The notes beneath the pieces were generated by a model. It had not been told where the DNA came from and did no database searches. It was given only the letters and a program-made list of their open reading frames with translations. Made by a program: the position numbers and the translations under genes. DNA of 64,000 nucleotides from Sinotaia quadrata (lineage: Eukaryota > Mollusca > Gastropoda > Architaenioglossa > Viviparidae): contig CM054179.1 in assembly GCA_028829895.1 (NCBI GenBank), positions 107,133,875-107,197,874 of the forward strand, in the 5' to 3' direction. Numbering within the stretch: the stretch's first letter is position 1; each line of letters starts with the position of its first letter. Of the stretch, positions 26,501 through 35,649 are shown in pieces.

Positions 26501-29500
26501 CATGTTTGCAACGGACAAACACACGATACAATAAAAGGTGTTTTAAAATATTTCTACTGCAGGGAATGCATGACACTACAGTACAAGACAATTTTTAAAA
26601 AATCTATTGCCATGATGATGTAGCTAGCAGGCCGTATCCCCCCTTCCCCCACCACCTCCATTTCCCAGTGCGGAAGCCCACCCCCTACTTTCATACATAC
26701 AAGAATGATTGAGAATATGGTTAGTCTCACTGACTCTATGTACTTTTAGACACTAGGCTCTACTCCAGTTGCTTTACTTCACATTAAAATAAAGCAAGAG
26801 ATGGAGTGAAGAAGGTATGGATATGGCCGGTGTATGTAGTGTATTCAGAGTTGTAGTCAGAGTCACATCTACACTGACAATCCGAACTTGAGAATAATAT
26901 AAGTGTGGTCTACAATACGAAGTGACAGACTATGTTTCATATTGTATATTGAAGCCGTATATATATAGAGTGAACTTTTGAAATGACAAAGAGAGAGAGA
27001 GGTAGATTGTGAACTTGCTGCTGTTTATGTCTGTTTGAGATCTGTCTACATGAATTGAAATAAAATATGATGTAACAATAGCTAAGTATTGTTTGCCTTT
27101 AAGGTGTTGTCGTGTTTGTTGCCCTTCATCGTCATCCACCTTTATGGCCCCTTGCACCACTCTGGTTCTCAGTTAGACAATGTTTCTCTGAAACTCTATC
27201 TCATACAGTACTTAGTACTGTTCTAACTCCTTTGTGTCATGAGCTTTTGCTAGAAAAATCAAAGTTAGTCTATCACGGACTATTAATTAATACCAGTTTA
27301 GTTATTTTACGAAGGAATATTCTAAATGTTGCATATAAATATGTTCTATCATTTCACATTTCTTCTAGTTAATAATAAAGGTAAACTATTGGGTCAACTT
27401 TGAACATTTAAAAATAAGGAGTACATTTTCTTTAGTACTGAAACTTATTTACATACATTTTTTACATGTATATGTATAACAGAAAAACAGAGAGCATATA
27501 TACTCATAAAATCCAATGGAATAAATGTATGTTTGTATATAAAACAACTAGAAAACAAAAGGCAACTAGATGAAAAGCAGTACATGTACTATGAAGTAAT
27601 ACTAATTTAGAACATTATCTTTCTGTGTACAGCATAATTACTTTTTATTTACTAATAAATAGTATTACCGTATATATTCAAGTATAAGTTGATATTTTTT
27701 TTCTAAATTTCAAGGCCAAAATCAGGGGGTTGTCTTATACTCGCATAACTGATTTTTAAATTTTCAGTAACACGATAAATGTCATATTTTCGCTCAAAAT
27801 ATCGGTAGGTTTCCGTAGTATGGATGAACATTTCAAAGCAAACACCTACCTTTCGGTTACAGTACTGATCGATAGTTGAACAATAATTACCGTAATAAAA
27901 GTTGCGCTACCTACCGGTATATCTACCATTACTTTACAGCTTTTGATAAAATATTTTTTTACTGAATTCAAAATGTCCACGATTTCCTCTGTATTTTGCA
28001 TCGCTTTGCATTTTCACCAATATTATTGTCGGATCATAAAAATCTTCCCGGAAATCTCTTGAGGACAATTTTTTTCGGATTATCAATTTACGGGTAATTA
28101 ATGTACCGTAATAATGTCCATATTTTACTATGACCGGTACCGGAAACATTCATTAGTAACAATTGCCCCGTGCTAAGTACCGGTAATGTCAAATATTTTA
28201 ATGTTAAAGATATTTCTGGAATAAAAAAATGAACTTGTACACTTTTAGATTTATTGATTATATATTGCCGCAAAACCATAGTGTCGGTGGCGAATGCATT
28301 TACATACACACGGCTGACAGGGCATGAGTTTACCGAAGCGATCGTCAAAGAAATACGGTATTAAAATTCCACTTTTTAAGGCTCAAATTGGGGGGTCGTC
28401 TTATACTTGAGATCGACTTATACTCGAGTATATACGGTAAGAATGAGTTGCAAATCTTTGAATGCATAGTTTCCCTTTAATTGTTCAGGCAGGACAACTG
28501 CCACTGACAGTTCAAATCAAATCTATTCAATTATTATTATACATTTTATGATCTTATTCAGCTACATATAAAAGAAGATTAATATTATTATACAATTTTC
28601 AGTAAAATATGTGCACCTTCAGCTAGTTTAGTTATAATATTAGGTAACTTTTACTAGCACAGCATATAAGTACAAAGTTTTGACAAGTATTTGCTGCACC
28701 ATAGGAAACAAATCCACAAGACTTCAAGGCTTGGTCTGATTGCCTACACTACCAAAATAATCAAAATAGCTTCACTTAATTGGTTTAACAACAAAAAACA
28801 AGTGCTAGTCTCTAAGTCTAAGCAAAACAAAGTTTCAACACATTCAGCTCCTCAAAAAGGATGAACTATGAGTTAAAATTAAACATTCTAACTTTAAAGT
28901 TTTATTTATGTATATTAAAGTTTTAGTTGGTCATGTAGGGGGCGCTTCCGGTTTCCGCGCTTTAAAGTTTTAGTAAATTGCAGGATGTATTTATATATAT
29001 TCTGCTATTTGTATATAACTCACTATTAATATTCAGCGAAGAAGTCACTTAATTTCCTCAGCCCTCTTATACTACCTGCAACACTGGGATGTTTAATTAG
29101 CATTATTACTAAATATTTGTTGGAGTTTAGTGAGTTTTCAGTTTTAACAGTAAAACTATTGTATAAATGCTATATCTATTGTTTTTATAATGAGCTTAAC
29201 AAAGATACAGGGCTTTCATATGTTTTGCTGCCCACCCACCTCCACCCATCCCCTAGTGAATGTTGAACATCTTACTTTTATACTTGTCTGTTCTCTTAAC
29301 AAATTCACAATATATCAACATTTATATTTAGTTTAATATAACTATATAATGCAAGAAATGTCACCTTATGTCAAAAAATTAAAATGACAAGACTTACCTT
29401 ATATATTTAAATAAGTAATAAATTCATAATAAAATACATACTCGCCCATGCATCACCAGTTGCCGGATCTTTCTCTGTTTTTGTAAAATGATGTCCACGC

Positions 29501-31696
29501 ACTTTGATTTTGGAAAAATAGGAGGTGGATGGTAAATTGTTTAATTCCCCTGTATGAAAAATAAAGAAAAAAGAATATTATTATAACACACTCATTAGAA
29601 TGAGAAAATTAGTAAACTATAAATAGCATAAATAATTCAAATGCTCTAAGAACATGTCCTGAATAAAAATAAAAAAGCATTAACTCAATATAAGAATATT
29701 AAACTATGATAATGCATAAATTTTGCTCTTTTTTTTCTGATTCTATGAGTGTTAATAAAACCAGGATATAATTCCTCAATATATTTTTTTTAAAACAAAT
29801 TTTAAACATTAAAATCTACAATATGTTTTATAAAGTAATGGGTGTGAGGGTAAACTAGCAGAAGACAAGAAATACCAATTTCAGATGCTGTTTGTACGGT
29901 AATAGTAGTGCAAACTATATAAATTTAATTATGTACGAGGAGATAGTAAATAGTATCTGCTAATCAGATAAAAATAAAAAGGAAAAAAAACAACAGATTC
30001 TTTGTTTTCTTATTTCAATTGCATAGAGAATGTGTAAGTTCATATTTTTAATGCATAATTTACAATTTTTTTAATTAGTGAATTGACTGGAATTTTAATT
30101 ATCTGGAAAATGTTTTCCCCATTCATCAGGAATAATCTAGTCTCCTGCACAAAATATTCTATCTCTAGTAAACTAAACAATAACAAAACAACTAATTATG
30201 ATATATCAGCTATAAAATTTGTGCACAATACATGCTTCTGTTTTCTTATTTTAGTGAAAGTAAGCATGCTTCTCAATCTCTGATGTATTTGGACAAACTG
30301 TTGAAATTCAACTAACATGTAACCCTTACCTAGGTGCTCTGCTAATAAAATTTAATGATTTAATATCTTTCTACCAATTTGCAGTAGAAATTTTGTAGTT
30401 ATAAGTTATTGGGGTTTTTTAACATAATTTAAAGTTAAACTTTTGATGCCTATTGCCTCTTGTCTGCTAACAGGTACTATCAGAAACAAATCCACTTAAC
30501 AGGGCAATTACAAAGTATTAATGGAAAACTCCCAAAGCTGATCATGACTAGTTCAACGTCTTGATTTTTTTCCCCATTGGATTTGTTCAGGATTGTGATA
30601 TTTATAAATCATACCACATAACACAATGTTATGCAAAAAGCACATTGACTTCTAATCGTTCTATATTCCCACTATATGAAAATGTTGGAGGATCATGAAC
30701 TTTTTTTTTTTAAATAAAAACCTTTATCTAATAAGTCAACATTCATTGTTTATTCATATTATCATAATGATCTTTCAAAATGACAACCAAGGGCTATGTT
30801 TTGATAGCAGCCAGTATAACATGTTACAAATTTCACAGAAATTAGTCTTCACTTTACATTTTTGTTATTATTGAGGGATTGAACAAATAATGCCTTAGCC
30901 TAGTAAACCTTAGCTTTATTGCAGTGTTACCCTTCACTAATTATACTGCAATCAAGCACTCTACTTTGTTCCTTTGCAAATAAATAAGAACAAAGCTCCT
31001 GTCTAATGTATTTCTTAGAATGAGTTTTATTCAATGACTAAGTGCTATACTATTATTTCCACTCTCTGATCAGCAATTAAATTATACAGTAAGCTGCAAA
31101 TAAAAAATGACAAGTACAGATACCAGCAAGTAAAAGTGATGCATTTACAAGTTAACTCATCTAGACTGGTTAACTCTGTCAGCCATTTGTAAAATTAGAT
31201 ATTTAATATTAAACATATGAATTATATCAGTTATAACAAGATTGTCATTACTTTTACAATGCATTAAAAAGAATTAATAAATCCTAACTAATTCAAGTAT
31301 AAACTGTCACAAAACCACGCCCGCGACATAAACAAAATTAGTAACATGATGCTTTTTATCTGGTTTCTAAATTACAAATAATAAAATTGAAAGATTTAAA
31401 AACAGACCAATAAAAAGTAAAATAAAACTACCAAAATAAAATCCTCTTAGAATGAATACTGATTCACCCATATTTCCGTTCAAGAACTTACAATTTCTTT
31501 GCACCAGAATTTCTTCCATAAAGACTGCAGCAAACTGAGGAATGTTTGAGGGCTGAACACGAATTATTCCCCGTGTCAAACGCTCAATATAAAAAGTGAA
31601 TCCTCTGGGAAGTTTACGGCGCCAATATGCATGATTCAAGGTAGTAGTATGCTCTTTGGTAGCACTGATGACCTCGTCTGAAATATTTTTTTCCAT
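951..31696 (-). CDS. RIIa-domain protein (SP17/CABYR-like), 8 coding exons, 3' incomplete
   Basis: Spliced gene assembled by eye from 31492-31696, 29442-29549, 23836-23957, 16581-17211, 9551-10944, 4616-4766, 2481-2560 and 951-1137. Every intron is GT-AG and every exon joins in phase, giving at least 959 codons with no stop. Residues about 28-67 form an RIIa docking/dimerisation helix pair (LPRGFTFYIERLTRG, QPSNIPQFAAVFMEEIL), close to the first 50 residues of SP17 and CABYR. Known members dock on AKAPs in sperm tails and cilia; that role is inferred here. Beyond residue 145 nothing is recognised: residues 213-321 carry four Q-x-x-[WF]-P repeats, and residues 630-650 (approximately) and 870-897 are Cys-rich. 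No signal peptide or membrane segment is seen. No stop codon was found, so the C-terminus is unresolved. The family call is firm for the domain only. Confidence 0.75.
1367..1446. repeat. intronic long hairpin
   Basis: Arms 1367-1399 and 1414-1446 are complementary over 33 bases with one mismatch, separated by a 14-base loop. Each arm contains TTCATTTGGAACTTAC or its complement. It may be a tiny MITE remnant or a double-stranded RNA structure in the pre-mRNA. Confidence 0.85.
1848..1898. repeat. (TA)n microsatellite
   Basis: About 25 uninterrupted TA units directly before the minisatellite. Confidence 0.98.
1909..2244. repeat. 48-bp minisatellite, 7 units
   Basis: Units start with GCCACC at 1909, 1957, 2005, 2053, 2101, 2149 and 2197. 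Each contains CCCTGATTACCCTGGATAAC and AGAGCTAAATGTAAAT; units 6 and 7 are more diverged. Since 48 is divisible by three, the array stays open on the minus strand as a 16-residue repeat, but it is intronic and not taken as coding. Confidence 0.95.
2481..2560 (-). CDS. RIIa gene coding exon 7, Cys-rich
   Basis: 80-nt exon, acceptor AAATGTAG, donor AAG|GTGAGC, phase 1 to phase 0, residues 871-897. It encodes CEPCPYCGAVKGYCKQCPAK, with three CxxC pairs, suggesting a small treble-clef or zinc-ribbon-like metal site. That reading rests on Cys spacing only. Confidence 0.6.
2561..4615 (-). other. intron 6 of the RIIa gene
   Basis: About 2 kb of AT-rich sequence. I see no gene, transposon terminus or array in it. 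Confidence 0.55.
4616..4766 (-). CDS. RIIa gene coding exon 6
   Basis: 151-nt exon, acceptor TTTCCCCCACCAG, donor TTTG|GTAAGT, phase 0 to phase 1, residues 821-870. Both splice sites are strong and the phase matches exons 5 and 7. It encodes a polar segment (DIPKSMVYADSKIPSKE) with no recognised domain. Confidence 0.65.
5220..5400. repeat. short direct duplication
   Basis: The block AAGCTGTTTCTTTGAACAAT occurs at about 5220 and again at about 5339, each followed by a variant of AGAGTTGA and GTGACC. This indicates an old duplication of a unit of about 120 bp. Confidence 0.7.
5655..5747 (+). pseudogene. Tigger/pogo transposase N-terminal remnant
   Basis: A 30-codon frame reads MSSNGKRKQWTIKEKLNALD then MLKTG and stops at TAA 5745. 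This is the start of the CENP-B-type helix-turn-helix found in Tigger/pogo and Jerky proteins (K-R-K-x-x-T-I-x-E-K-L-x-x-L). No DDE domain follows, so it is a relic. Confidence 0.65.
5811..5900. repeat. two small inverted repeats after the Tigger relic
   Basis: GATTGTTCTG/CAGAACAATC is a near-adjacent palindrome around 5811-5831. TATAACATGGT near 5858 pairs with ACCATGTTATA near 5890. They may be internal parts of the decayed element. Confidence 0.5.
6195..6551 (-). other. unassigned open frame
   Basis: About 118 codons, ending at TAG. The C-terminal part looks protein-like (LFAYLNTTKPLMHKFHLEED), but no acceptor joins it in phase 0 to the large RIIa exon and no family is recognised. It could be a terminal exon of another transcript, a retrocopy fragment or chance. 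Confidence 0.2.
7080..7145 (-). mobile_element. hAT-like terminus
   Basis: Read on the minus strand, TTTAGGAAAGGGGTTGGCAA then AGTCTGGCC and a GGCC-rich stem resembles the terminal inverted repeat of hAT transposons. A matching opposite end was not found, so its extent is unknown. Confidence 0.4.
7500..7778 (+). repeat. dispersed repeat, copy A
   Basis: About 270 bp closely matches the reverse complement of 21030-21290. Shared blocks include GTCTTTAATG, GTGGAAGAGAGAAA, GGAGAATTATTAATAACATA and AATTAAGATTCTCA. It ends in (AAT)n, a SINE-like tail. Family not recognised. Confidence 0.75.
9551..10944 (-). CDS. RIIa gene large coding exon 5
   Basis: 1394-nt exon, acceptor TTTATTTTCAG at 10945, donor AAG|GTAATTG at 9550, phase 1 to phase 0, residues 356-820. 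The open frame runs past the donor for about 29 more codons to a stop, but the GTAA donor and the in-phase downstream exon favour splicing. The protein is Ser/Gln/His/Cys-rich and looks disordered. A patch with CPCCMHCLYTCC might bind metal, but it does not match a known zinc-finger spacing that I can name. A long uninterrupted exon of this size is unlikely by chance in such AT-rich DNA. Confidence 0.75.
12921..13094. repeat. 42-bp minisatellite, 4 units plus partial
   Basis: CCACTTCCTTTCCTACATGA starts at 12921, 12963, 13005 and 13047, with a partial unit at 13089. Units are almost identical, so the expansion is recent. 42 bp is 14 codons, so both strands stay open, but it is intronic. Confidence 0.95.
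14229..15548. mobile_element. hAT-type transposon, 1320 bp
   Basis: The ends are CAGGCCTGAAAATG and its reverse complement CATTTTCAGGCCTG, flanked by CATAA on both sides (14224-14228 and 15549-15553). Subterminal arrays of ACTAGCC and GGCGACTAA motifs lie inside each end. The CAG...CTG ends suggest the hAT superfamily, but the apparent 5-bp duplication is shorter than the usual 8 bp, so the assignment is tentative. No transposase is seen. Confidence 0.75.
14936..15496 (-). pseudogene. gag-like ORF inside the hAT-type element
   Basis: About 186 codons; the first ATG is some 16 codons in. The middle is a charged coiled coil (KRIEAENEAKRLEADEKQKE), followed by a Ser/His-rich linker and PRLNMVPFDEYKDQIDAYLK. 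That layout resembles the N-terminus of Ty3/gypsy-type Gag proteins (coiled coil, then P-K-L-x-x-F-x-x-x-K-D-D-I-D-x-Y-L). The capsid remainder, zinc knuckle and pol are absent. Fragment, presumably non-functional as a retroelement. Confidence 0.5.
16581..17211 (-). CDS. RIIa gene coding exon 4 with WP repeats
   Basis: 631-nt exon, acceptor TTTTTTTAG, donor CAG|GTTTTT (a weaker +3 to +6 donor), phase 0 to phase 1, residues 146-355. It holds four degenerate 15-residue repeats at about residues 213, 243, 278 and 307: SVQTEWPLSQGTQIN, RTQADFPRSLDTQVN, SVQVNWPVNNSTQVN and SVQVNWPKNESRQVS. Their spacing is 30, 35 and 29 residues. The sequence is polar and looks disordered. Function unknown. Confidence 0.75.
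17426..17462. repeat. (GT)n microsatellite
   Basis: About 16 GT units in a wider GT/CA-rich block that starts near 17280. Confidence 0.95.
17531..17597. repeat. (GAAA)n microsatellite
   Basis: About 16 GAAA units, nearly uninterrupted. Confidence 0.98.
19593..19727. repeat. degenerate tandem repeat, about 23 bp
   Basis: About six units built around AAGTTAAA or GGTTAAATGGTACATT with small indels. Confidence 0.75.
19795..20830 (+). pseudogene. decayed LINE reverse transcriptase, 3' part
   Basis: Fragments in changing frames match the C-terminal half of a Jockey/CR1/RTE-like reverse transcriptase: VGVILDNILSLYQHV (the VGVxLDxxLSFxxHV block), then the segment with a degraded L-x-x-L-D-Y-x-N-S-L, and near 20700 YQDPVAWKKISKI followed by QLSKIFKKHF, the closing P-x-x-W-N-x-L-P...F-K-x-x-L-K motif. 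Many stops and frameshifts show it is dead. Confidence 0.6.
21030..21290 (-). repeat. dispersed repeat, copy B
   Basis: Inverted homologue of 7500-7778 (see that entry). It lacks the long (AAT)n tail and is interrupted near 21275 by a C-run. Confidence 0.75.
23836..23957 (-). CDS. RIIa gene coding exon 3
   Basis: 122-nt exon, acceptor CATTCTCAG, donor AAG|GTGAGA. It enters in phase 1, leaves in phase 0, and encodes residues 105-145. The sequence is acidic and probably helical (DDAELELLMKRHVCEADE). No family match is known to me. Confidence 0.7.
24283..24540. repeat. tandem duplication of about 140 bp
   Basis: Two copies start with ACCACTTAACTAT and GAAGACACAACTCCCACAAT, at about 24283 and 24423, and both include CCACAACCAACTCACACA and ACTACTCCATC. 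Confidence 0.9.
24600..24965 (+). repeat. R1, long direct repeat of a retroelement-like unit
   Basis: About 350 bp matching 26335-26715 in the same order: GGTGTGTTA...CTGGGCTCTGTAAGA, CAACATCAGGAA, CAACTTTAGCCCATGGA, CTAGAGTCCACCTTTGC, CATGTTTGCAA. It could be an LTR or the 3' end of a preceding element copy. Confidence 0.75.
24990..26230 (+). pseudogene. coding remnant between R1 and R2
   Basis: Degraded protein-coding DNA. The longest frame (25790-26224, about 144 codons) is Thr/Pro/Asn-rich with KQTETEVDTALKEFAKVPEA. Upstream frames at 25100-25280 and 25440-25641 are also open. Colinear homology on the minus strand at 52060-52830 (IMWKIL; ESALDEYARMLQAPPLSP against TALKEFAKVPEAPLLSP) shows a shared mobile ancestor. 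No reverse transcriptase, protease or zinc knuckle is seen, so the type of element is unknown. Confidence 0.55.
26335..26715 (+). repeat. R2, long direct repeat of a retroelement-like unit
   Basis: Second copy of R1, about 1.73 kb downstream and clearly diverged from it, so the insertion or duplication is old. Confidence 0.75.
27666..28440. mobile_element. MITE with TTACCGTATATA ends
   Basis: The left end TTACCGTATATATTCAAGTA and the right end (reverse complement TTACCGTATATACTCGAGTA) match, and continue inward with TATAAGT, a run of T and GG(T)TGTCTTATACT. The element is about 775 bp with no transposase. Such (T)ACCGTATATACTCG ends are widespread in animal genomes; I do not assign a superfamily. 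The interior contains several ACCGGTA motifs. Confidence 0.8.
29442..29549 (-). CDS. RIIa gene coding exon 2
   Basis: 108-nt exon, acceptor ...TTTTCATACAG and donor GCGA|GTATGT. It enters and leaves in phase 1 and encodes residues 69-104, beginning WELNNLPSTSYFSK. The Trp split across the junction falls where SP17 also has a polar linker after the docking domain. No domain is recognised. Confidence 0.7.
29550..31491 (-). other. intron 1 of the RIIa gene
   Basis: About 1.9 kb of AT-rich DNA. I see nothing else in it. Confidence 0.5.
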
Positions 31697-31812
31697 TATG
31701 AAAAGTATATGCTGGTCTTTCAAAGAGAACCACTCATATACTCTCAGTCTTGTGCTATGGTGTTCTCCACTGACTTAGGAGAGAATGAAACTTCCTCCTC
31801 ATCCACTAGTCC
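31492..31812 (-). CDS. RIIa gene exon with start codon and RIIa domain
   Basis: The acceptor is a pyrimidine tract followed by CTTTAG at 31813, and the donor is ATT|GTAAGT at 31491. The start is the ATG at 31696: it has A at -3 and G at +4, and an in-frame TAA lies upstream within the same exon, so no earlier in-frame ATG is available. The 116 bases from 31697 to 31812 are 5' UTR and contain an out-of-frame upstream ATG opening a reading frame of about 15 codons. The coding part (205 nt) holds residues 1-68, including the whole RIIa domain, and ends in phase 1. Residues 1-25 are a polar leader. Confidence 0.8.
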
Positions 31813-32767
31813 CTAAAGAGTTAGAATAGACTGAGAAGTTGTTTCTGTGGATATTTACTAACTCATAAAATGTAAGGTTACAATTACAATCATTCAATGA
31901 CCTAGAAAGAAAATGAAAGATAATCTTATATTTTATTAAAATGAGATGTGAAATGAAAATTAAAACAATAAAATCTTTCCATATAATATATTTTAATATT
32001 ATAAAATACTGTAAATAAATTTTAAAAAAGAAAAATTCATGCATGCTAATTTAATTAACTCAGCTATCTGCAATGTTTATGCTGTTATTGAAAACTGTCA
32101 GTAGTCTTATATAAATCACAAGTGACAGGAAAATGGAATCCTTAAAGAAGCAATGTTGCCTTAAGTTTAACCAGATCATTTTTAGTTTTTAGTAATGATG
32201 CAGTATATTTTAACATGTTGATTACCATGCTTTTGAAGAGAACTAATTAGTAAAATTTCCTAATCTGCATAATGTCTATGATAAAGTATGACACCTATTG
32301 CATTCAGTTCTAGTTCATAACTCATTTGTGAAGAGAGAAATAGGAAAATATAATTAATACATTAAATGTATTATACATTTCTATTTATAAAAATACTATG
32401 AATAACACTCAAACATCAAAGCATTATATATGCACATTATGTACTGACAACATACATTTTATTAATGAAAAGGCTTTCAAATAAGGTTACAGTTATAAAT
32501 AACTTCATATTACACATATGTTAATGGCAATAAACATACTATTTATAAACTAGGAGTCAAGGGAAATTTTGGGTTGACTATAGTGTGATTGGATACTACA
32601 TAATGATTGTAAAATATCTGATGACAAAATGTGCTTATACTATGTCTATAGTAATTTAGTATGATAAAACACAAGATAATGATTTAATATGTCAGAAGAC
32701 TACACTAACTGCAAAATGGTACACTACAAATGGAAAAAAATAGACATTTTAACAATGAAATGTGTGT

Positions 32768-32795
32768 GGGGGGGGGGGGCTTGTGTGTGTATATT

Positions 32796-32882
<87 letters not shown>
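32768..32882. repeat. G-run and long (GT)n microsatellite
   Basis: A run of about 12 G at 32768 is followed by about 42 GT units from 32798. Frames through it are artefacts. Confidence 0.98.
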
Positions 32883-32885
<3 letters not shown>

Positions 32886-34411
32886 GTACATATATATTGT
32901 GATATTTTTGGTGACATAGCAAATCTTTAACACAGAGTTCTAAATAAAGTTTAATTAATCATGATAAATATTTTGAAAAAAATTATATTTAGGCTAAGTG
33001 CTGTTAAAGTATATTACATATTAGTAATGGATAATACAATAGCATCAAAATTTTTGTTTTAACTACAATTTTTTATTAGTCACTTAAGAGTGTATCTTTT
33101 AGAGAGAGAGAGACAATGGATGGATGGTCAAGCAGTGGATAGACAGACAGATATCAGGCAGGCAGACAGACAGACAGATAGATGCAGGTCACATACCAGT
33201 GTACATTTTGTTAAGATTGTAGAGATAAAGATATATGATCAGAGCTAATACAATCTTAAAAGTTAATTTACTTGAGTACAGCAATATGTCACATATTGTG
33301 ATAGGATGCTAAATGGTGTGATAAAACATTATATAATCTATTTATCAATCCACTGCCTGTCCACCTGCCCACCTATCCATCATCCATTTGTCACAAATAT
33401 GTAACGTTTTGCTGAGATGGACAAGATATTAATTCTTCACCACCCAGGGCCACCTCTAATTCTGGCTGGCCAGATATGTTAGAATGATAAACGATAATGT
33501 AGAATAGAGTGATAGTTCTAGAAGATAGCTCGAGCACCGTGATATATACAGCCAGGATAGTAAGTAAATACAGGTGACATATAACATGCAACTCACAACA
33601 TATATTATAAGTGAATCACGTTAACGCTAGTGGTCGATGTATCAACAATAATTGTATTAAAAAAGAAATATCATAAGACAGCATGGTTACATATAGCAAA
33701 TAGTTCAACAGTTACAATTAGAGTTTATAATTATATATAGTTATAATGCCTAATCAGGATGATGTGATGCCATAAGAGAATGTTCATTTTTTTCTGAAAA
33801 AATATTTAACAAGTATATTATTATTAATTAATAAAATTACCACTAAACCAGGTTTATTAGTTAAATATTACTACATCAGTTTTATGTGGCAAAATAGTGT
33901 CATCTTATAAAATAACAGCAGACACACTAACAGAGAGAAAACCAACTAACTCTAAATTAAAAATTACAATATGAATTAAACCATATTCTATCCAGCTGCA
34001 AAAGATTTATGATTTAGAATTATATTTGTACTTTTCAATATAATTGAAACAGTGAAAGGATTAAGTAAAAAATTATATTTATGCACTTTTGTTATAATTT
34101 ATTATTAGTTTCTTTGAACCTAATTACTTTGACGACTTTGCTTTATGTTTGTGCTGTTCACATGACTTATTCATGTGTTCAAATATCTGTGTCATTTGGC
34201 TTCCTTCTAGCTTTCCTATTTTGCCTAGACTAGAGAATGGAGGCTGGATAGATAGGCATAGGTAGAGGATACTTATCCCCTCCCCAAAGGAAGTGGCTAG
34301 CCCATAAGCTAGGGATTCTAGATATTAAAATTGGTATATTGGGGAAATCTCTTTTCAGTTTTCACACTGGAGTAGGTGTGCGGGCTTGCAATTAACACCA
34401 GTCATAGGCTT

Positions 34412-34416
<5 letters not shown>

Positions 34417-34452
<36 letters not shown>
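34417..34452. repeat. (TA)n microsatellite
   Basis: About 17 TA units. Confidence 0.97.
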
Positions 34453-34454
<2 letters not shown>

Positions 34455-35649
34455 CTGTGTGCATCACTAAAAGATTACACATACATGAACGCCTTGTACT
34501 GAACATAATTTAATTATTTATTAATACTGACAAAACTATCTTTCTCAGTCTCAGTTGGTTTCTATATGTAAATATACTTGTTTTTGTTTTTTTAATATTG
34601 CAGCTATCTGGGCTTTTCATTTTAATTTACAGCTAAATTCTGATGATAAACATAATCCACTTCATTTCTACATAAAAGGAATAAAGTAACAATTTCCTGA
34701 CTTTACAAATGTAAAAGAATGTTTAAAATCCCTAACTAGACACAATTAACTTAGTACATTAGTAAGAACTGAAGAAGGCTAGTGAATTACTATTGTAAAT
34801 GTAAATGGTATTATGTAACTATATTTCTCCCCATTAACTTATGACTAGTATGGTTAGATACAATACAAAAGCAGAGGACCAAAAAATCTTTATTTTACAT
34901 TTTTAATGGTGCTTCCTATTCTGAATCTGATATAATTATGATCGAATATATCATTTTGACTAGTGAAAATTCCTCAGATTGTTGCTTCTTTATTTCAAAT
35001 TCACGAAATATCATTTAACTTATGATTTAAAACTAATATATATATAGAGAGAGAGAGAGAGATTTCCTGTACTTAAATAAATGGGATATATTATTTAATG
35101 TTTTTAAATAAATGATCTTAAGTACTGTGACTAGTGTGAGTCTAATGATAGTTAACTACAATTTGCAATGACAGATAAACTTATTTAAATAATACAGAAA
35201 AGAGTAAGTAATAAAAATCTAATATTATTTTAAAGAATTGACTTACTGGATTTTATATATCAAAATTCAACCACTTGTTTCACTGTAGCAAAGCAGTAGG
35301 TCTTTAATTAAACATTGGTAGGATTAAAATAGACCTGTTGCTGAACGAGAGACATGAACTACCCGTGCTATATATTGGACTTTATAAATAAAATTACATA
35401 GTATTTTCAGTGATAGCAAAATCATCTGGATGGCCCATCAGTTTGTAAGAGGTGGGCACATCATCTGATCATGTAGGAATAGACAGAAGACAGTTCAGAT
35501 TGTGACGGTGAACAAAATGAAAGTTATTTCACTCAGCCAGGGAGAGTGGCATCACTGAATGTTGCTTATAAATACAGTACCAGGAGGGGGCTGCATTATT
35601 TCTTATCGACAAATGCGTATACCTATATGTCGATATTAAATATCTATTT

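Larger units (their letters stand above)
23958..29441 (-). other. intron 2 of the RIIa gene
   Basis: It is dominated by a duplicated A/C-rich block (24.28-24.54 kb), a retroelement-like unit (24.6-26.7 kb) and a MITE (27.67-28.44 kb). Confidence 0.55.

Noticed and set aside
32689..32933. Cys/Val and His/Thr repeat proteins
   Set aside because: Translation of (GT)n/(CA)n. The same applies to frames at 57671-58090, 58955-59199 and 62855-63076.
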